This document shows positions 60,636 through 64,000 of a stretch of 64,000 nucleotides of DNA, in pieces. The stretch comes from Mucilaginibacter sp. cycad4 (GTDB lineage: Bacteria; Bacteroidota; Bacteroidia; Sphingobacteriales; Sphingobacteriaceae). The DNA is taken from NCBI RefSeq assembly GCF_034263275.1, contig NZ_CP139559.1, positions 3,472,001 to 3,536,000 on the forward strand. The letters run 5' to 3'. The stretch's first letter is position 1. Each line of letters begins with the position of its first letter. The translations under genes were made by a program, and so were the position numbers. The notes under the pieces are model-generated. The model saw only the letters and a list, made by a program, of their open reading frames with translations, made no database searches and was not told where the DNA came from.

Positions 60636-63600
60636 ATGAGTAAAACCTTTTTCTCTAAAAAAACTATTGTTGTACTAACACTAAGCCTTATTTCCTGTTA
60701 CAAGACAAGCTTCGCTTTCCAGGCACCTGCCGGCAGCAGGCTATCCGCAACGGATACAGCTTCTGTTCCCAAAGAAATTGAAGATCCCGAAAATATCGGC
60801 ATCAATAAAGAAGCCAGCCATGCCACACTAATGCCTTATGCATCATTAAAGGAGGCCTTGACCGGCAATCGTCATGCATCGTCATTTAGCCGCAGCCTGA
60901 ACGGGCTTTGGAAATTTAACTGGGTAGACTGGCCACAGAAACGCCCTGTTAATTTTTACAAACCCGATTATGATGTATCTAAATGGAAGGATATCAAAGT
61001 ACCATCCAACTGGCAGGTTGAAGGTTATGGTACCCCCTACTATAGCAATTTCACGTATATCTTCCAAAAAGATTTCCCGAGGGTGATGAGTACCCCTCCC
61101 GAAAAATATACCGCCTTTACCGAAAGAAACCCGGTAGGCAGTTACCGCCGTGATTTTACTGTGCCTGCCGAATGGAGTGGCCGCCGCATTTTTATCACTT
61201 TTGATGGGGTTGATGCCGGTTTCTTTGTATGGGTGAACGGCAAAAAGGTAGGTTACAGTGTAAACAGTCGTAATGCAGCCGAGTTTGACCTTACCAAATA
61301 TATCAAACCAGGTAAAAACACTTTGGCTGTAGAAGTTTACCGTTTTACCACCGGCAGTTACCTGGAAGACCAGGATATGTGGCGTTTAAGCGGTATTTTC
61401 AGAAATGTAACCTTATGGAGCAGCCCCCAGGAGCATATCAGGGACTATTTTGTAAAAACCAATCTGGATAAACAGTATAAAAATGCAGATGTAGTGGTAT
61501 CAACCAAGGTAAAAAACTACGGTACTGCTGCGGTTAAAGCCCGTGTATTGGATGTAGCTTTATATAATGGTAGTGTACCCGTACCGGGGGCAACTGCAAA
61601 AAAGGCTATCCCTGCCCTGCAGCCGGGCGAAGAAGTTATTGTTGAAACCAGTTTCCACGTAAACAACCCGCAAAAATGGACCGCCGAAACACCCAAACTT
61701 TATACTACTGTTGTTAAAATTAATGACGGCGCCAATTCCGTTGAAACCCTGTCATCCCGCACAGGTTTCAGGAACATTGAAATTAAAGGGCGTTTGTTCC
61801 TGGTTAATGGCGTACCAATTAAGCTGAAAGGTGTAAACCGCCACGAAAACTGGCCTAATGATGGCCACGCGGTTACTGAAGAGCAAATGATCAGGGACAT
61901 TGTACTGATCAAGCAAGCCAACTGTAACCATGTGCGAACCTGCCATTATTCTGACGATCCGCGCTGGTATGAACTGTGCGACCAGTATGGCATTTACCTT
62001 GTGGCGGAAGCTAACTTAGAGAGCCATGGTGCCTGGGATGAGTTTAATGAAGAGCCAAGGATCAAAGCCGCCTTAATTGACAGGAATGTGGCCAACGTAG
62101 AAAACTTCAAGAACCACCCTTCGGTCGTGATCTGGAGTTTAGGTAACGAGTGCGGCAGCGGCGGCTCAAACTTCAGGGCTATCCTGAAAGTAATTAAAGA
62201 TATTGATACTACCCGCCCTACGCACTACCAGGGTTTCGGTATCGGTAAAAACAACCCTGCTGATATGGACAGCGAAATGTATACCGATGTTCAAAACCTT
62301 GAAAAACATGCAAACGACAACACTTTAACCAAGCCGTTTTATCTGTGCGAATACGCCCATGCCATGTTCAACTCTATGGGTTCGGTTGATATTTATAACG
62401 ACCTGTTTGATAAATATCCACAGTTATTAGGCGGCGCCATCTGGGAATGGCAGGATCAGGGCATCTATAACAACCGCGATCCTAAACACCCGATAACCGC
62501 TTTTGGCGGCGGCTTCGGCGAATACCCGAATGATCAGTACTTTATCCATAAAGGCGTTGTATTCTCTGATCGTTCCTTGAAACCACACTACCCCGAACTT
62601 AAACATGCTTACCAGTGGATCAGCATCCACCCAAAAGATCTGAAAAATGGCATTGTTACCATTAAAAATCGCTACCAGTTCATCACCCTTAACAGCTTTA
62701 CAGCTAAGTGGGAAGTTAGCGAAAACGGCTCAACCATATCATCAGGCAACCTGGCATTAAAAGAAATTAAACCGGGCAACGAACTGGATGTAAAGGTTCC
62801 TTACAACATTACACCTAAACCCGGAGCCGAATACTTTCTGAGGGTTTCGTTTGATCAGGCTGCAGATAATTTATGGGCGAAAAAAGGATATGAAGTTGCC
62901 GCCCAGCAGTTAGAGCTTCCGATAGCCATCCCTGCGACCAAAGAACGACCTATAACAGGTAAACTATCTTTATCCGATGCCGGCAATGAGATCAAAGTAA
63001 AAGGTAATGGTTTTAGCCTGGAATTTGACAAGGAAAAAGGCACTTTCTCCAAAATGGAGAAAAACGGAGAAAATGTTTTGCAAAATAACGGTGGCCCGAT
63101 GCTGCATTTATGGCGTGCGCCTCACCGCAAGGATGACATGTGGGCTTATGATGATTATTGGGTAAAATATGGATTGAAAGAAATCGCCTGGAAAACCGAT
63201 GATGTAAAAGCTACCCAGCTTACCAACGGCAGTGTAGAGATAAAAGCAAGCCTAACCGGTACCGGCAAACACGACTTTGCTGTTCATCATCAGGCCGTTT
63301 ACACTATTGATGGTAGCGGAAACATTAAAGTTGATAACAACGTAAGCTTCAATGGCAGCGATAAAATAGTGCTTGGCCGCTTAGGCGTGCGCCTGTTCCT
63401 GAAACAGGACTTTAATCAGTTTGAATATTTTGGCCGCGGGCCGATGGAAAATTATGCCGACAGGAAAAGCGGCTTTGATGTTGGCCGTTACACCAGTACT
63501 ATAGCGCAACAAATGACACCGTATGAAAAACCGATGGACTGCGGTAATCACGAAGACGTAAGGTGGGCCAATGTAAGTACTGCTAAAGGTACCGGTATTG

Positions 63601-63839
63601 CTGTTAAGCAGGCAGATGAGCTGTTCCAGGTAACTGCGCTGCCGTACAGCGACGAGGAAATGACCGATGTTGAATACAAAATAGATTTGCCGAAAAGCAA
63701 AGGCACTGTATTGTGCATCAGCCATAAAACTTTAGGCGTGGGATCAAACGGCTGCGGCCCTAAACCATTAGAACAATACCGGGTTTACGCAAAACCTGCG
63801 TCGTTTAGCTACCAGATCCAATTGTTGGGCAAAAAGTAA
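60636..63839 (+). CDS. Secreted GH2 family beta-galactosidase
   Basis: A 1067-residue exported glycosidase (signal-like MSKTFFSKKTIVVLTLSLISC). The LacZ-type five-domain plan is complete: sugar-binding jelly roll (~90-270, VPSNWQVEGYGTPYYSNFTY), Ig-like domain, TIM barrel with acid/base Glu505 in GNECGSGG and nucleophile Glu572 in LCEYAHAMFNSMG, a second Ig-like domain and a Bgal_small_N domain (~770-1067, YFGRGPMENYADRKSGFDVG). The retaining mechanism is known for the family. It is divergent from the HTCS gene, which probably activates it. Confidence 0.93.
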   Translation: MSKTFFSKKTIVVLTLSLISCYKTSFAFQAPAGSRLSATDTASVPKEIEDPENIGINKEASHATLMPYASLKEALTGNRHASSFSRSLNGLWKFNWVDWPQKRPVNFYKPDYDVSKWKDIKVPSNWQVEGYGTPYYSNFTYIFQKDFPRVMSTPPEKYTAFTERNPVGSYRRDFTVPAEWSGRRIFITFDGVDAGFFVWVNGKKVGYSVNSRNAAEFDLTKYIKPGKNTLAVEVYRFTTGSYLEDQDMWRLSGIFRNVTLWSSPQEHIRDYFVKTNLDKQYKNADVVVSTKVKNYGTAAVKARVLDVALYNGSVPVPGATAKKAIPALQPGEEVIVETSFHVNNPQKWTAETPKLYTTVVKINDGANSVETLSSRTGFRNIEIKGRLFLVNGVPIKLKGVNRHENWPNDGHAVTEEQMIRDIVLIKQANCNHVRTCHYSDDPRWYELCDQYGIYLVAEANLESHGAWDEFNEEPRIKAALIDRNVANVENFKNHPSVVIWSLGNECGSGGSNFRAILKVIKDIDTTRPTHYQGFGIGKNNPADMDSEMYTDVQNLEKHANDNTLTKPFYLCEYAHAMFNSMGSVDIYNDLFDKYPQLLGGAIWEWQDQGIYNNRDPKHPITAFGGGFGEYPNDQYFIHKGVVFSDRSLKPHYPELKHAYQWISIHPKDLKNGIVTIKNRYQFITLNSFTAKWEVSENGSTISSGNLALKEIKPGNELDVKVPYNITPKPGAEYFLRVSFDQAADNLWAKKGYEVAAQQLELPIAIPATKERPITGKLSLSDAGNEIKVKGNGFSLEFDKEKGTFSKMEKNGENVLQNNGGPMLHLWRAPHRKDDMWAYDDYWVKYGLKEIAWKTDDVKATQLTNGSVEIKASLTGTGKHDFAVHHQAVYTIDGSGNIKVDNNVSFNGSDKIVLGRLGVRLFLKQDFNQFEYFGRGPMENYADRKSGFDVGRYTSTIAQQMTPYEKPMDCGNHEDVRWANVSTAKGTGIAVKQADELFQVTALPYSDEEMTDVEYKIDLPKSKGTVLCISHKTLGVGSNGCGPKPLEQYRVYAKPASFSYQIQLLGKK

Positions 63840-63880
63840 AGAGGCTCACTATACTAAAATAAGAAACATAATTAAAAAAT

Positions 63881-64000
63881 CGTCATTGCGAGGTACGAAG
63901 ACAACCGACCGAAGGGAGCTCATTAATACCTATAAAAAACAAATTATAAGTATTAATAATCCCCAAACTATACAAAGCGGCTCTGCTAATCGGGGATTGC
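63881..64000. repeat. Repeat family B, copy 5, with an internal insertion (cut by window end)
   Basis: Starts CGTCATTGCGAGGTACGAAG like other copies. About 54 bp of foreign sequence (ACAACCGACC... to ~63954) then precede the usual AATCCCC...CGGGGATTGC part. The inserted stretch contains an inverted repeat, ATTAATAC...GTATTAAT. The right arm continues past the window. Confidence 0.7.

Overview
The window comes from a Bacteroidota chromosome, most likely Sphingobacteriaceae and Mucilaginibacter-like. The evidence is SusC/SusD proteins, a hybrid two-component sensor, FecR/ECF pairs, DUF4296 and DUF4905 proteins, TAnnTTTG-type -7 boxes without Shine-Dalgarno sites, and many short inverted intergenic repeats. 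No complete prophage, CRISPR array, rRNA operon or transposase gene is present. Domain calls are made from motifs in the translated sequence and remembered family knowledge; no search was run.

Layout. 1-8.7 kb: the 3' end of a PAS histidine kinase, a VOC protein, a 57-residue membrane miniprotein, a patatin-like protein, fabF, a PEP mutase/isocitrate lyase homologue, a CatA-like acetyltransferase, a DUF885 protein and a CBS protein. 8.8-17.4 kb: a polysaccharide utilisation locus on the minus strand, read as ECF sigma factor, FecR, STN-type SusC, SusD, then a secreted GH43 (arabinanase-like). 17.8-18.3 kb: a broken gene that looks like a fusion of two truncated genes. 18.3-20.2 kb: a two-gene RNA-repair operon, an RNA ligase overlapping an HD-phosphoesterase/polynucleotide kinase. 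20.4-28.9 kb: an aldo/keto reductase with a divergent Crp-like regulator, a BlaI/BlaR1-type module with a secreted partner carrying the same heptad repeats, a PAP2 phosphatase, a GH39 xylosidase and an outer-membrane barrel. 29-40.7 kb: metabolic genes (ADH, nitrilase, SDR, pirin, intradiol dioxygenase-like lipoprotein, fabH, thioesterase, YitT), a small RelE/ParE toxin-antitoxin pair and a GNAT-DUF3298-aspartate kinase operon. 40.7-47.5 kb: YggS, DUF4296-mutS2, a VOC protein and a CE2-like esterase, separated by long repeat-filled gaps. 47.5-53.1 kb: a disordered hypothetical protein, a 3-oxoacid CoA-transferase pair, udk, a LysM protein, a DUF4905 protein and dps. 53.1-53.9 kb: a tRNA-Gln(CUG) gene followed by a decayed tyrosine integrase. 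53.9-63.8 kb: GH92, a 1388-residue HTCS regulator and a divergent GH2 beta-galactosidase with direct repeats in its promoter region.

How the genes work together. Both carbohydrate clusters have a built-in sensor: an STN-SusC/FecR/sigma relay in the first and an HTCS in the second. The RNA ligase and HD-Pnk provide the end-healing and sealing steps needed to repair cut RNA. The repeats fall into several families (called A, B, D, F and G here). Two copies of family D are interrupted at the same place by a roughly 195-bp MITE-like element with matching target duplications, and two uninterrupted copies serve as empty sites.
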